Shown here piece after piece: positions 26,231 to 35,633 of a stretch of DNA of 64,000 nucleotides (positions within the stretch are counted from its first letter, which is position 1; each line of letters begins with the position of its first letter). The notes under the pieces were generated by a model. It was not told the DNA's origin and searched no databases. It saw only the letters and a program-made list of their open reading frames with translations. Both the position numbers and the translations under genes were made by a program. This stretch comes from Armatimonadota bacterium. Its GTDB lineage: Bacteria; Armatimonadota; Fimbriimonadia; Fimbriimonadales; Fimbriimonadaceae. The stretch is from contig JAKOXK010000075.1 of the NCBI GenBank assembly GCA_029781035.1, forward strand, positions 28,530 to 92,529. Reading direction: 5' to 3'.

Positions 26231-28234
26231 ATGCTCCGCAACTCCGCCCGCTGGATAGCCCTCTTCGCCATTGCGTTCCTGTCTGCCAGCGCAGCAGTCG
26301 CCCAAAAGGCCTCACTGACCCTCTCTTGCTTCCCGGCGATCAGCGTTGCTGACGGCCGGAGTCCGGTTACCGTGACCGCCGAAGTCCGAGACCTCAATGG
26401 ATCCTTCGTCAGAGACGGCACGCCCGTCGTCTTTGAATCAGACAAAGGGACTTTCCGGGCCAAGAATGTTGTCCAGACCCAGAACGGATTCGCTCGAGCG
26501 ATCTTGATCGCGCCGGGAATTGCAGGTACGGCCAAAGTCCGAGCCAACGTCTTCAGCCTCAACGCTTCCGCTTCACTCGACATCGACTTCGTCAACGACC
26601 GTTCGATGCTGGACAGCGCCAAGGAGTACGTAGAGGTCACGTCCAACGAGTCCGTCGTCTACGACACGCAAGATCGGATTCTTGATGCGACGGGCAAGGA
26701 CAAGGGAGTCAGTCTCCGCTACCGGGACATCACGGTCAAGGCCGACCAAATCCAACTCCGTGCGACGACGTATGAACTGCGGGCTCGCGGTGCCCACGTC
26801 ACGATTGGCAAATTCACAGGCGACTTTCGCGAGTTCGCGATCAAGTTGAACCTACACAAGGGGTTCGGGCTCGTTACGACCGAGAAGAAGATCCCCGTCG
26901 TTGTCCGCGCCGGCATGGGAGCAGCCGTCATACTTCAGGACTCGACCTCTCTCGAGGCGTACGATGTCTCGCTGAGCGGAATCACGCCACACGTTGGCGA
27001 AATCAACCTGTCACCGCTCACTTTCACCGACACGTCGTCGGCCCTGTCGACTGTCGAAGCTAAGCGCGCGGTCGTCTTCCCCAGTCGTGGCGTGCAGTTT
27101 CAGAAGGCAAACGTCAGGGTCGGCGGCCAGTCGGTGATGAGCTTGCCTCTCTTCCAGGTCGATCTGAACACGTCCAGTCCCATCATTACCGAGCAGTTCG
27201 TCGACGTCTCCAACAGCGCCCTGTCGGTCAACTATCCCTACTACCTCTCGCTCAAGCCTGGTGAGACGAGCCTGCTCCGGTTCCGGTACGGCAACCGCTA
27301 TTCCTCTGGCCTCGGGGCAACCGGCGGAACTTACCTGGACTACGAGTACAACTGGAACCGTGGAGCCAAGATGGAGGGCGGCCTTGCCGTGACGGGCCTG
27401 GCCCGGGACGACTGGGGGCTCGGCTTGAGGCAGATTTGGACCCCCGATCCGAGTTCATCGGTCACGGCTCAAATTGACTTGCCTGCACACAAGAGCCTCT
27501 TTTCAAACTTCGGCTGGTCCAAGCATTATTCAGGCTTCCAAAGCACGGTCACAGCTCAACAAGGGCGCAACTTGGACGGCCCACGGTTCCAAAGCGACCT
27601 CGTCAGCCTTAATCTCGACACCGATCCGATCCCCATGGGGAAGACTCCGTTCAACCTCAGCATGGGGCTCACGGCGCAGCAGCGACGGATCACGGGCGAC
27701 GCGAGCGAGTCTCAGGCCGGAGAGGGCCTGATGGCCAGGATCGACAGCAAGACGTTGTTCCTTGATCCGCGGGACACCCTCACGGTCAGCTACACCGCTA
27801 CCCATTGGGCAGGGAGCGACATCACGTCGCCCTTCACGCAAGACGCGACGATCAACCTCGCCTCGAACTGGGCACAGGGCCTCTATCTGCAGACTTCGTA
27901 CGAATACGCTCAGGACGGGTTCAGCGAAGACGTCTTGGGTCGCCACCGGCTCATGTTGGACGGCCTCTACAATCTGGGCCGGGCCAACTTCCGTGCGTTC
28001 GTCTCAAAGAGCCTCGACCTTGACCGCCTGACCCTCAACCTCGGCCTTGATTACAAGGTCAGTCCACTCTGGCGCGTCAGCACGGGCTACTGGCTCGACC
28101 GCTACAGTGGCGACGATTTCCTCGAACAGACCCTTGTCCTCGGCTATCGACTAGGCTATCGCGAAATCGGTCTCAGTTACTCGACTCGAACCAACAGGAT
28201 AGGTTTCGAACTACTTGGCACGCGCTTCGATTAG
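26231..28234 (+). CDS. LptD/OstA-like outer-membrane barrel with Big_1 domain
   Basis: A 667-residue exported protein. Signal peptide residues 1-24 (cleavage after A-V-A). Residues about 26-120 are a bacterial Ig-like (Big_1) domain: V-T-V-T-A-E-V-R-D-L-N-G and G-T-P-V-V-F-E. Residues about 130-240 look like an OstA/LptA-type beta-jellyroll (D-I-T-V-K-A-D-Q-I-Q-L). From about 320 onward, alternating beta-strands rich in aromatic girdles suggest a barrel, the last strand ending near the C-terminus (G-T-R-F-D). This fits LPS transport or assembly at the outer membrane, but the Ig fusion is unusual and the link to LptD is by architecture only. Confidence 0.6.
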   Translation: MLRNSARWIALFAIAFLSASAAVAQKASLTLSCFPAISVADGRSPVTVTAEVRDLNGSFVRDGTPVVFESDKGTFRAKNVVQTQNGFARAILIAPGIAGTAKVRANVFSLNASASLDIDFVNDRSMLDSAKEYVEVTSNESVVYDTQDRILDATGKDKGVSLRYRDITVKADQIQLRATTYELRARGAHVTIGKFTGDFREFAIKLNLHKGFGLVTTEKKIPVVVRAGMGAAVILQDSTSLEAYDVSLSGITPHVGEINLSPLTFTDTSSALSTVEAKRAVVFPSRGVQFQKANVRVGGQSVMSLPLFQVDLNTSSPIITEQFVDVSNSALSVNYPYYLSLKPGETSLLRFRYGNRYSSGLGATGGTYLDYEYNWNRGAKMEGGLAVTGLARDDWGLGLRQIWTPDPSSSVTAQIDLPAHKSLFSNFGWSKHYSGFQSTVTAQQGRNLDGPRFQSDLVSLNLDTDPIPMGKTPFNLSMGLTAQQRRITGDASESQAGEGLMARIDSKTLFLDPRDTLTVSYTATHWAGSDITSPFTQDATINLASNWAQGLYLQTSYEYAQDGFSEDVLGRHRLMLDGLYNLGRANFRAFVSKSLDLDRLTLNLGLDYKVSPLWRVSTGYWLDRYSGDDFLEQTLVLGYRLGYREIGLSYSTRTNRIGFELLGTRFD

Positions 28235-29993
28235 CCTGATGGTGGTGCTGGCGGCGGCGAACGCCCAGCCTCAGGCCTTCGGACGCTTTGGGTTCTCCGA
28301 AACGCCAAAGGCTCCTGGTTTCCTGATCGATGGACAGGGTTTTCGTGCCGTTCAGTCGGGTGCCGACACCTTTCGATTCGCCAAACCCGTGCGGTTCCAC
28401 CGGGATCGTTCCTCGGCCGAGTCGGCAGGCTATTCGTGTGATCTGTTCGCTGGCGACCCCCAGGATGTGACCGTCAACCTTAGGGCTCCGGGTTTTGAAA
28501 TGGTGTTCCCCTACGGAGTCGACCTCCACCTGGCATCACTCAACGGCCCGAACCTGACCGCCGGAGACGCCACCTATGGGCCCGGCACCCCGGCCCCTGA
28601 ATCCAAGTGGATCCTCGTCACGTTCGCGGACCGGCAGCCTCCCATCCTGTTCGTCTTTATCGACGGCGCCCAGGAGCTGCAAGTTACGGGGTCGAGTGGC
28701 CAGTGGCGGCTCAAGACCTCAACCGTCAGACCTGTCCGACTCAGGATCTGTCTCCCGTTTGGCCTCGACGCATCGACATCCAACGACGTGGCCTCACTGG
28801 GGAAGCTGGCTGGGGAGATCAAGGGTCATGAGGACGTCTGGACTCGACCGGCACCCGTACTGCAGTCGACCTCGTACCAGGCTGATGACAAGGGCGTCAA
28901 GGTTGTCTGGAGGTTTGACAAGCCGGGTGCCATCGTGCCGCCGGCAGCCATCCTTGCTAAGGCAGCTGGATATGCGGTCGAGCTAACATCGCCCGTTTTG
29001 GACATTGGTCATGGCACCGAAGAGGGGCCCCTCGTCTTCTCGCAATCCGCTGAGTTTTCCATGCACCTCCCGGTGCGAGCGGTTCCAATGGGCAGGTCGA
29101 TCGTCCAAGGTCGGCTCGAGTTCAAGCCGGCTTCGGTCTCGCCTCTACCAACCTCCGACACGGTGGAGCTGGCTCTGGCCTCCCTTGTGGGTTGTCGGTC
29201 CGACGCTTCGGCGACCGCTGCTTCTCGCGCCCTTGAGGAGTTCTTCTCCAAGACGGCCATGGCGCTCGAGCCCCAATCGCCGGGCCGCCTCACGTATGCG
29301 GGCGATGGAGGAGGAATGGAATCCACTGCGGCGAGCGCTCTGCTCTTACAGGCTACGTCGACAGGGATGCCGACTGAGAGGCGGACACCAGCCCTTTTGA
29401 CCAGCCTTCTGTTGCGCTTTGACCCCATGGATTGGCGGCTCTGGGTGGACGGGACAGCGAGAAGCCGGGCCGACGCTATCGCCGGACTCGCCGCGGCCCT
29501 CGATGGGGATTGGGCGACGCGAGCCGCAGGGGCCATGTTGCACGCCGGCCTCGCCGCGCGACAAGTGCTGGGCCGGTACCTCAAAGGACATGGCTATCCC
29601 GGAGCCAGCGACACCCTTCCCGACCCCTGTGGCGACTTCAGCGGCGACCTGTTCTCTGTCGATGCACCCAAAGGTGCGTTCTTTCGGTCGCTCCTGAGCG
29701 ATGTCCGAATCCTGTCCTCACAAGAGCTGACCGTGACCGGCCCTCCCGAACGGCTAGAACTCGCTTGGCCCTATCATCGGGGCGACGAAAAGGAACTGAT
29801 CCTTATGGTGGGCACAGGCTCTAGGCTGATCCCTGGCCCGAACCTCGGCAGGTCTGCCATCTCTGAAGTGCAAGGTGTCGTCAAACTCCGTTTCGAACCA
29901 AAAGGCGACGGAATCTGTTCGGCGACCCTTATCCGATCGGGGCGCCCGGCACCACTCCCAGGGGCTGCCCCAGTCCCGAAGTACTCTGAGTGA
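28215..29993 (+). CDS. Hypothetical exported protein
   Basis: I do not recognise this family. A 592-residue protein if it starts at TTG 28215; ATG 28239 is an alternative (584 residues). It begins with a short hydrophobic segment (M-V-V-L-A-A-A-N-A-Q) that can act as a signal peptide. The middle is beta-rich, and a helical region lies at about 330-460. It overlaps the barrel gene by 20 nt, so both are probably one operon and may act at the same site in the envelope. Its 3' end overlaps nadB, on the other strand, by 65 nt. Confidence 0.6.
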   Translation: MARASISLMVVLAAANAQPQAFGRFGFSETPKAPGFLIDGQGFRAVQSGADTFRFAKPVRFHRDRSSAESAGYSCDLFAGDPQDVTVNLRAPGFEMVFPYGVDLHLASLNGPNLTAGDATYGPGTPAPESKWILVTFADRQPPILFVFIDGAQELQVTGSSGQWRLKTSTVRPVRLRICLPFGLDASTSNDVASLGKLAGEIKGHEDVWTRPAPVLQSTSYQADDKGVKVVWRFDKPGAIVPPAAILAKAAGYAVELTSPVLDIGHGTEEGPLVFSQSAEFSMHLPVRAVPMGRSIVQGRLEFKPASVSPLPTSDTVELALASLVGCRSDASATAASRALEEFFSKTAMALEPQSPGRLTYAGDGGGMESTAASALLLQATSTGMPTERRTPALLTSLLLRFDPMDWRLWVDGTARSRADAIAGLAAALDGDWATRAAGAMLHAGLAARQVLGRYLKGHGYPGASDTLPDPCGDFSGDLFSVDAPKGAFFRSLLSDVRILSSQELTVTGPPERLELAWPYHRGDEKELILMVGTGSRLIPGPNLGRSAISEVQGVVKLRFEPKGDGICSATLIRSGRPAPLPGAAPVPKYSE

Positions 29994-31476
29994 TCAGGTC
30001 GGCATTGTAGTGAAGCCCGATGTTCTCCCGCCGAGACAGTGCGCCATCGACGACATACCGAGCCGCGATTAGCAGATTGTACGTTTCTCGGGAATAGGTG
30101 GAGAACGGTGCGGAGTCCAAGCTGTCATAGTCCCCGCGGAGTTCTGACAGCGTCCGTTCCGCCTCACGCAACCCGCGGGTCGTGCGGAAGACGCCGACGT
30201 TTTCCGTCATCACCTTTTGGATCGCGTGGCGTATGCGCACGGCCTCGCTTTCGACGATGCACTTCGGTTGATGGACATCGCCGGTTGGGTCGGGGCTTTT
30301 TGGCTCTGACTTGACCGAGTCGGCGGCAGCGGCGGCAAAGACCATAGCCTCCAAGAGGCTGTTGCTGGCCAGGCGGTTCGCGCCATGGACGCCCGTCCGT
30401 GTGACTTCTCCTGCCGCGTAGAGGCCCGGCACCGAAGACTGTCCCTTCAGGTTCGTGACGACTCCGCCGCACGAGTAATGCTGGGCGGGAGCGACGGGAA
30501 TCCAGTCCTTGTCGATCTCGATGCCGATCCCGCGCAACGTTGACCAGATCATTGGGAACTCCTCTTGCAGCCTCTCGGGAGTCACGTGGGTCGTGTCGAG
30601 GTAGACGCACCAGGTGCGCAAGCGCTGCATTTCACGCTCGATCGAGCGAGCGACAACGTCGCGCGGAGCCAGTTCAAGGCGAGGATCGTAGTCGTACATG
30701 AATCGCCGGCCCATGTGGTTGCGCAGCGTCCCGCCCGCCCCGCGCACGGCCTCGCTGATGAGGAACCCGCGCAGTTGGCTGTGGTAAAGCACGGTCGGAT
30801 GGAACTGCATGAACTCCATGTCCCGGATTTCCGCGCCAATGTCGTGGGCCAGTCCGATGCCGTCGGCTGTGGCGACGCGCGGATTGGTCGTGCGAACGTA
30901 CAGCATGCCGGCGCCGCCTGTGGCAAGTAGCGTGGCCCTGCCGAGAAAGGTCTTGAGGCCCCGGTCTCCGACGTTGGCCGTGAGACCGAAGGCCCGGTGC
31001 TCGGATTGGTCGGTGACCAACAGCTTGGTGACGAACGCGTTCTCGTAGACGGTGATGTTCTTGTTCCGACGCACGGCCGCACTTACGACCTTCTCGACCT
31101 CGTGCCCCGTGTTGTCTCCCCGGTGCACGATCCGGTTGCGGCTGTGTCCGCCCTCGCGCCCCAAGCTCAAATCGAACTGGGCTCCCAAGGAGCGCAACCA
31201 GTCGATCGAGGCAGGTGCCTGTTGCACCAAGTAGCGAACGGCCTCCTTGTCGCAGAGACCGGCACCGGCGACAAGCGTGTCCTCTTCGTGGAGCTTCCAG
31301 TCGTCAGCTTCGCCGACCGCAGCCGCGATGCCGCCCTGTGCCCAGTCAGTGTTGGAATCGGTGATCTCGCCTTTGGTCAAAATGCAGACACTGCCGTGCT
31401 CGCTGGCCCGCAGGGCAAAGGTCAAACCGGCCAGGCCGCTCCCCACGACCAGGTAGTCGAACCGTTCGAAGGACAT
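29929..31476 (-). CDS. nadB: L-aspartate oxidase
   Basis: A 515-residue flavoenzyme that oxidises L-aspartate to iminoaspartate, the first step of de novo NAD synthesis. The FAD-binding G-S-G-L-A-G-L at residues 12-18, the D-W-A-Q-G-G-I-A-A segment, H-S-R-N-R-I-V-H and the C-terminal helical domain are present, and F-H-P-T-x-L-Y and G-E-x-x-x-T-G-V-H-G-A-N-R-L-A-S-N identify it against succinate dehydrogenase. The ATG lies 7 nt after a TAAACT box on the minus strand, without Shine-Dalgarno. nadA and nadC are not in the window. Confidence 0.93.
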   Translation of the reverse strand: MSFERFDYLVVGSGLAGLTFALRASEHGSVCILTKGEITDSNTDWAQGGIAAAVGEADDWKLHEEDTLVAGAGLCDKEAVRYLVQQAPASIDWLRSLGAQFDLSLGREGGHSRNRIVHRGDNTGHEVEKVVSAAVRRNKNITVYENAFVTKLLVTDQSEHRAFGLTANVGDRGLKTFLGRATLLATGGAGMLYVRTTNPRVATADGIGLAHDIGAEIRDMEFMQFHPTVLYHSQLRGFLISEAVRGAGGTLRNHMGRRFMYDYDPRLELAPRDVVARSIEREMQRLRTWCVYLDTTHVTPERLQEEFPMIWSTLRGIGIEIDKDWIPVAPAQHYSCGGVVTNLKGQSSVPGLYAAGEVTRTGVHGANRLASNSLLEAMVFAAAAADSVKSEPKSPDPTGDVHQPKCIVESEAVRIRHAIQKVMTENVGVFRTTRGLREAERTLSELRGDYDSLDSAPFSTYSRETYNLLIAARYVVDGALSRRENIGLHYNADLITQSTSGLGQPLGVVPGAPIG

Positions 31477-31483
31477 GGGCTTG

Positions 31484-31489
31484 AGTTTA
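31484..31489 (-). promoter_or_regulatory. -10 box, leaderless nadB promoter
   Basis: TAAACT on the minus strand, 7 nt before the nadB ATG at 31476; the same hexamer precedes hsp20. Confidence 0.5.
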
Positions 31490-31571
31490 GCGGGAATCGG
31501 GGTATTGGGTCTGGGGGCTGGGCCGAGAAAGAATCGACGTCAAGTGGTCGAAGTGCCCACTTTGGAACGCC

Positions 31572-31772
31572 TCAGGCGTGTTTCGGCGCGAGCCGCGCGT
31601 CTTTTGCCGCAAACGACGCGGGTTTTGGCCCATGAGCCGCGACAGGGCGGGCTGCGGGCGCGGGTTTTGCCGTGCCGTTGGCGCGCTTTCGCACTTTGTC
31701 CTCCAGATTGGAGGCGATCCAGTACACCCAGTCGCTGCAGAAGGCGGCGTGAGTCCTAGTCCCTTTCGTCAT
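31572..31772 (-). CDS. Small Ala/Pro/Lys-rich hypothetical protein
   Basis: A 66-residue reading frame overlapping the end of the pectate-lyase-like gene by 17 nt. It has a strong AAAGGAG Shine-Dalgarno 10 nt before the ATG, which supports translation. The N-terminal half holds an aromatic-charged helix (D-W-V-Y-W-I-A-S-N-L-E-D-K-V-R-K-R), and the tail is rich in Ala, Pro and Lys like disordered nucleic-acid-binding tails. I know of no family. It could be a chance frame. Confidence 0.4.
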   Translation of the reverse strand: MTKGTRTHAAFCSDWVYWIASNLEDKVRKRANGTAKPAPAARPVAAHGPKPASFAAKDARLAPKHA

Positions 31773-32952
31773 TCACGCGCATCTCCTTTGGCGCGATGTT
31801 GTCGCTCAAGACCGCCTTCTGGACTCCCTTCCCAATGAACACGTGCTGTTTGTCCTCGCGGAACTCGCAGCCGCGGACGAGGACGTTACCGCCCAGCGCC
31901 TGCACCGCCGCCTTGCCCTTGTTGCCGCGGTCCCACTGGACGAACGTGCAGTCGCTGAACCCGACCGTGCCGCGCCCATCGACCACCGCGTTCTGCTCGC
32001 ACGGGCCCCAGAAGGCGCAGTTGGTGAACCGCACGACGCCCGTGTTCGAAGCTGAGACTCGCACCATGGTCGGGTCGCCGCCCTCGAACGCCACGAACTC
32101 GCCGTTGGTGATGAGCAGGCCGTAGGGCGCGGACTGGTCCACCTGCACCGAGGTCTGGCACAGGTCCGCGCCGATGCCCAGGAAGTTGCCGTTGCAGAAG
32201 CCGTTCTTGGTGGCGATGAAGCGGTAACCGACCCCGTAACCGAAGCAGAACGTGTTGGTGCAGTATTGCCAGTCGGTGCGCCCAAAGACGAACCCCTCGC
32301 CGTGCGACTTCTGCCACTCGATGAGCTTGGGCTTCATGCTCCACCACGGGTTCCAATGGACGTTTTCGATGCGGCCGATGTCGTAGACGGCGTCGACATA
32401 GACACCCATCCGTAGCGGCTGGCCCTGGATGTTGCGCAGCAAGTGACGTCCTGCGCCGGTGCAGTCGATGCCCTTATAGGGGTTCAGAAGCTCGACGTCT
32501 TGCACGCTCGCGTTGTCCCCATGGATGGCGACCGCGAAGGGGTAGGGCGTGGGGACGTCGTCTGTCTTTTGGTCGGGGTAGTAGACCACCACGCCTTTCA
32601 GACTGGAGTTGGTGCCGAGGGTGAGGAAGGCGGCGACAGCCTCTTGGCCCTTGTCGGCGGTGACAAGGAAGGTGGTGCCGTCGTCGGTCGGCTTGGGGCG
32701 GCCCGCATCGCGGATGCCAGCATGGCTGGGCACGGCTAGCCAGACACCCTGGAGCGTGACGCCCTGAGGAACGTTGATGCGGCCCTTGAACAAGTAATTG
32801 CCGCGTGGGGCTTCCACGATCTGGCCCTGATCCTTGGCGGAGTCGAGGGCGCGCTGGAAGGACGCGGTGTCGTCGGTCACGCCGTCTCCTTTGGCTCCGT
32901 AATCGCGGACGTTGATGGCGGGCAGGACGAGGAGGGCAAGCAAGGACGTCAT
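31756..32952 (-). CDS. Pectate-lyase-3-like right-handed beta-helix protein
   Basis: A 398-residue protein with a very short N-terminal hydrophobic signal (M-T-S-L-L-A-L-L-V-L-P-A). It opens with I-N-V-R-D-Y-G-A-K-G-D-G-V-T-D-D-T-A, the hallmark of the pectate_lyase_3/GH28-like beta-helix start, followed by parallel beta-helix coils to about residue 370. Likely acts on a polysaccharide outside the cell; substrate unknown. The ATG is 6 nt from a CATAAT box and has no Shine-Dalgarno. Confidence 0.8.
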   Translation of the reverse strand: MTSLLALLVLPAINVRDYGAKGDGVTDDTASFQRALDSAKDQGQIVEAPRGNYLFKGRINVPQGVTLQGVWLAVPSHAGIRDAGRPKPTDDGTTFLVTADKGQEAVAAFLTLGTNSSLKGVVVYYPDQKTDDVPTPYPFAVAIHGDNASVQDVELLNPYKGIDCTGAGRHLLRNIQGQPLRMGVYVDAVYDIGRIENVHWNPWWSMKPKLIEWQKSHGEGFVFGRTDWQYCTNTFCFGYGVGYRFIATKNGFCNGNFLGIGADLCQTSVQVDQSAPYGLLITNGEFVAFEGGDPTMVRVSASNTGVVRFTNCAFWGPCEQNAVVDGRGTVGFSDCTFVQWDRGNKGKAAVQALGGNVLVRGCEFREDKQHVFIGKGVQKAVLSDNIAPKEMRVNDERD

Positions 32953-32958
32953 GCCCGG

Positions 32959-32964
32959 ATTATG
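32959..32964 (-). promoter_or_regulatory. -10 box, leaderless beta-helix gene promoter
   Basis: CATAAT on the minus strand, 6 nt before the ATG at 32952; identical to the rhaEW box. Confidence 0.5.
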
Positions 32965-32994
32965 GGGCCATCGGAAGGAGCGGGTTGAACGCGC

Positions 32995-34668
32995 TCAGGC
33001 TGGGCGCTGAGTCGCTGCGAGCTCCCTTGCCCGGGCAAGAGCAGCATCGACGTTCGGGCAGATGTTCTCCGCCCCGACGTGCTTGGCGAACTCGGCCCGC
33101 TCGAGGAACTGCTGTGGCTGTTTTTGGGCGCCGCAGAAAAGAACGTCGCGCCCCGATTCGTGGCACGTTGTAGCAAAGTCCTCGAGCGCCTGCATCCCAG
33201 TCGCGTCGATGGCCGTCATGTTCCGCAAGCGGACGACGACGATCGGTGGCATCTCCTCTATCTTCTCAGCGTAGTCATCGAGCTTCGAGGTCGAGCCGAA
33301 AAGGAACGGCCCTTGGATGCGGATGATGCGGAGACCATCGGGAATGTCCTTGCCCTGGAGCACGTGCTCCTCACCTGCCACCAAATAACCCTCGTCCACT
33401 TCACTGACCACGGTCGTTGCCGAAACCCGCGTGATGAACAGCAGGGCAGCGAGGATCATGCCAGCTTGGACTGCGACGGTGAGGTCAGCGAACACGGTGA
33501 GCAGGAACGTCACGGCCCAGACTGCCGAGTCGGCCTTACTCAGCCTGAGGATGCCAGGAATTTCGCGCCATTCGCCCATGTTGTAGGCGACGACAAGCAG
33601 GATGCCGGCGAGCACCGTCATCGGGATGAACTTGGCCAGTGGTGCGGCTAGCAGCACGATCACGAGAAGCGTGACGGCGTGGATCATGCCGGCTACCGGG
33701 GTTTTCGCTCCGCTTCTGATGCTCGTCGCGGTGCGCGCGATGGCCCCAGTGCTGGGAATCCCGCCGAACAAAGGCGACACGATGTTCGCTATGCCTTGAG
33801 CCGCCAATTCGACGTTGGAGTTGTGCTTGTCCTTGGTCATTCGGTCGGCGACGACGGCGGACATCAAAGATTCGAGTGAACCGAGCAGGGCCACGGTCAT
33901 CGCTGGCCCGATCAGTCGGCCCATGAGGTCGAGCCTGAGGGGAGGTACGGAGACAGGTGGCAAGCCTCGAGGAATCTCTCCAAACCGGGCTCCAACCGTG
34001 TCGACGGGCAACTTGAGTGCCATGGCAAAGGCCGTACCGCCCACAAGAGCCAGAATCGCGCCCGGGATCTTTGGCGTGAAGACACGCATCAGGGCAATGA
34101 GCGTGACCGCAGCGATGCCAAGCCAGAACGCGGGCCAGGTGACAGACCAGCGGGCGTCCCACAGACTGATCATTCGGGCGAGGAACTCGCCTGGAGGTTT
34201 GGCCAAGTCGAGGCCGAAGAAGTCACGGAGCTGGGTGCTGGCGATGAGGATCGCTATCCCGTTCGTGAACCCCACGACAACGGGGCGAGGAATGAACTCG
34301 ACCGCCTTGCCCAGGCCTGTCACACCGAGAACGAGGATGATGAGCCCGGCGAGCAGGGTGACCTGATGCAGCCCTTGCTCGCCGTATTTGCCGACAATGC
34401 CCGCGACGACGACCACAAAGGCGCCAGTCGGCCCACTCACCTGCGTCTTGGATCCGCCAAGAAGGGCGGCCAGAAAGCCAGCCACGATCGCCGTGGCCAG
34501 TCCGGCTTGGGGAGGTACCCCGGAGCTGATGGCAAACGCCATGGCCAACGGAAGTGCGACGAGTCCGACTGTCAGGCCGGCTACAAGGTCTTTGCCAAAC
34601 AGGTGAGGCGAGTAAGACTTGAAGCTCGCGATAGACTTAGGGAGCCAGGCTTCAGCGTTGATAGCCAT
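32995..34668 (-). CDS. SulP-family anion transporter with STAS domain
   Basis: A 557-residue secondary transporter with about 12-14 membrane helices (residues 25-420) and a C-terminal STAS domain (about 440-550: I-D-A-T-G-M-Q-A-L-E-D). The signature V-S-G-P-T-G-A-F in helix 3 is present. SulP members carry sulfate, bicarbonate or other anions; substrate cannot be assigned. The ATG follows the heptose-kinase stop by 2 nt, so it is the last gene of the gmhA operon. There is no obvious functional link to heptose synthesis. Confidence 0.9.
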   Translation of the reverse strand: MAINAEAWLPKSIASFKSYSPHLFGKDLVAGLTVGLVALPLAMAFAISSGVPPQAGLATAIVAGFLAALLGGSKTQVSGPTGAFVVVVAGIVGKYGEQGLHQVTLLAGLIILVLGVTGLGKAVEFIPRPVVVGFTNGIAILIASTQLRDFFGLDLAKPPGEFLARMISLWDARWSVTWPAFWLGIAAVTLIALMRVFTPKIPGAILALVGGTAFAMALKLPVDTVGARFGEIPRGLPPVSVPPLRLDLMGRLIGPAMTVALLGSLESLMSAVVADRMTKDKHNSNVELAAQGIANIVSPLFGGIPSTGAIARTATSIRSGAKTPVAGMIHAVTLLVIVLLAAPLAKFIPMTVLAGILLVVAYNMGEWREIPGILRLSKADSAVWAVTFLLTVFADLTVAVQAGMILAALLFITRVSATTVVSEVDEGYLVAGEEHVLQGKDIPDGLRIIRIQGPFLFGSTSKLDDYAEKIEEMPPIVVVRLRNMTAIDATGMQALEDFATTCHESGRDVLFCGAQKQPQQFLERAEFAKHVGAENICPNVDAALARARELAATQRPA

Positions 34669-34670
34669 GC

Positions 34671-35633
34671 TCAGGACCCAGAAAGGAGCTCAGAAGCGCT
34701 CACCGTCGCCACGCCGACTTTGCTCACGACGATCGCCGCTGCGCGGACGGCCAACCGGGCAGCTTGTGCCATGTCGGCACCGGCCGCCAAAGCAAGGGTG
34801 AGGGTCGAGACCACAGTGTCTCCTGCACCCGCGACGTCGTAGACTTCGGCCGGGTGTGCAGGAACGATCACGGTTTCGCCCTCGCGGTTCCAGACGCAGA
34901 GTCCTTTGGCTCCGCGGGTGACCACGAGAGCCTCGACGTCGAGGGCGTCCCGGAGGCTCTCACCAGCCTCATGGATGTCGTCTGTCTTGAAACGTTTGTC
35001 TCCACTGGTCGCTAGGGCCTCACTGACGTTCAATGTGACGACGGTGGCGCCCGAAAGCAACGCCGCGTTGTCGGGCTTTCCATTGGCGAGGAACGGGACG
35101 TGCCGGTCCCGACACTGGGCGATGACAGGCGGGATTGTCAGATCGTTGACCACGCCTTTCGCGTAATCGGAGACCAGGACTGCCGAAACCGAACCGAGAG
35201 AGCTCTTGAGGCGGGCTGCCAGTTCCTGGGAGGGCCCGTCGGGCATGGCGTGCGTACTTTCGCGGTCCACACGGAGCACCTGCTGGCTCTGGGCGACAAC
35301 GCGGGTCTTGCGGGTGGTCGGTCGGCTGGAGTCTGTAACAATGCCTGCCACATCGGCACCTTGGCTGGCGAGGACCGTCTTGAGTTCGACACCTTTCGAG
35401 TCGTCGCCGACCGCGCCAAAAACCCGAACCCTGGCTCCTAGGGCCATCAAGTTGGCGGCGACGTTCGCAGCCCCCCCAGGAACTGCCGACTCGCGCTCGA
35501 CGCTGATGACAAGGACGGGAGACTCAGGGGAGACCCGTGTCGCTTGTCCCCACACGTATTCGTCCATCATCAGGTCGCCGACGACCGCGACTTCGAGGCC
35601 AGTGAATGATGCGATGAGTGTGGGTTCGTCCAT
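34671..35633 (-). CDS. hldA: D-glycero-beta-D-manno-heptose-7-phosphate kinase
   Basis: A 320-residue PfkB-family sugar kinase corresponding to the kinase half of HldE (RfaE domain I). Family motifs: G-D-L-M-M-D-E-Y-V-W-G near residue 17, P-G-G-A-A-N-V-A-A-N-L-A-like box near 53, and the catalytic D-V-A-G-A-G-D-T-V motif near 265. The ATG at 35633 overlaps the upstream stop by one base (TAATG), which decides the start over an in-frame ATG at 35726. It phosphorylates heptose 7-phosphate at C1. The cytidylyl/adenylyltransferase partner domain is not in the window. Confidence 0.87.
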   Translation of the reverse strand: MDEPTLIASFTGLEVAVVGDLMMDEYVWGQATRVSPESPVLVISVERESAVPGGAANVAANLMALGARVRVFGAVGDDSKGVELKTVLASQGADVAGIVTDSSRPTTRKTRVVAQSQQVLRVDRESTHAMPDGPSQELAARLKSSLGSVSAVLVSDYAKGVVNDLTIPPVIAQCRDRHVPFLANGKPDNAALLSGATVVTLNVSEALATSGDKRFKTDDIHEAGESLRDALDVEALVVTRGAKGLCVWNREGETVIVPAHPAEVYDVAGAGDTVVSTLTLALAAGADMAQAARLAVRAAAIVVSKVGVATVSASELLSGS

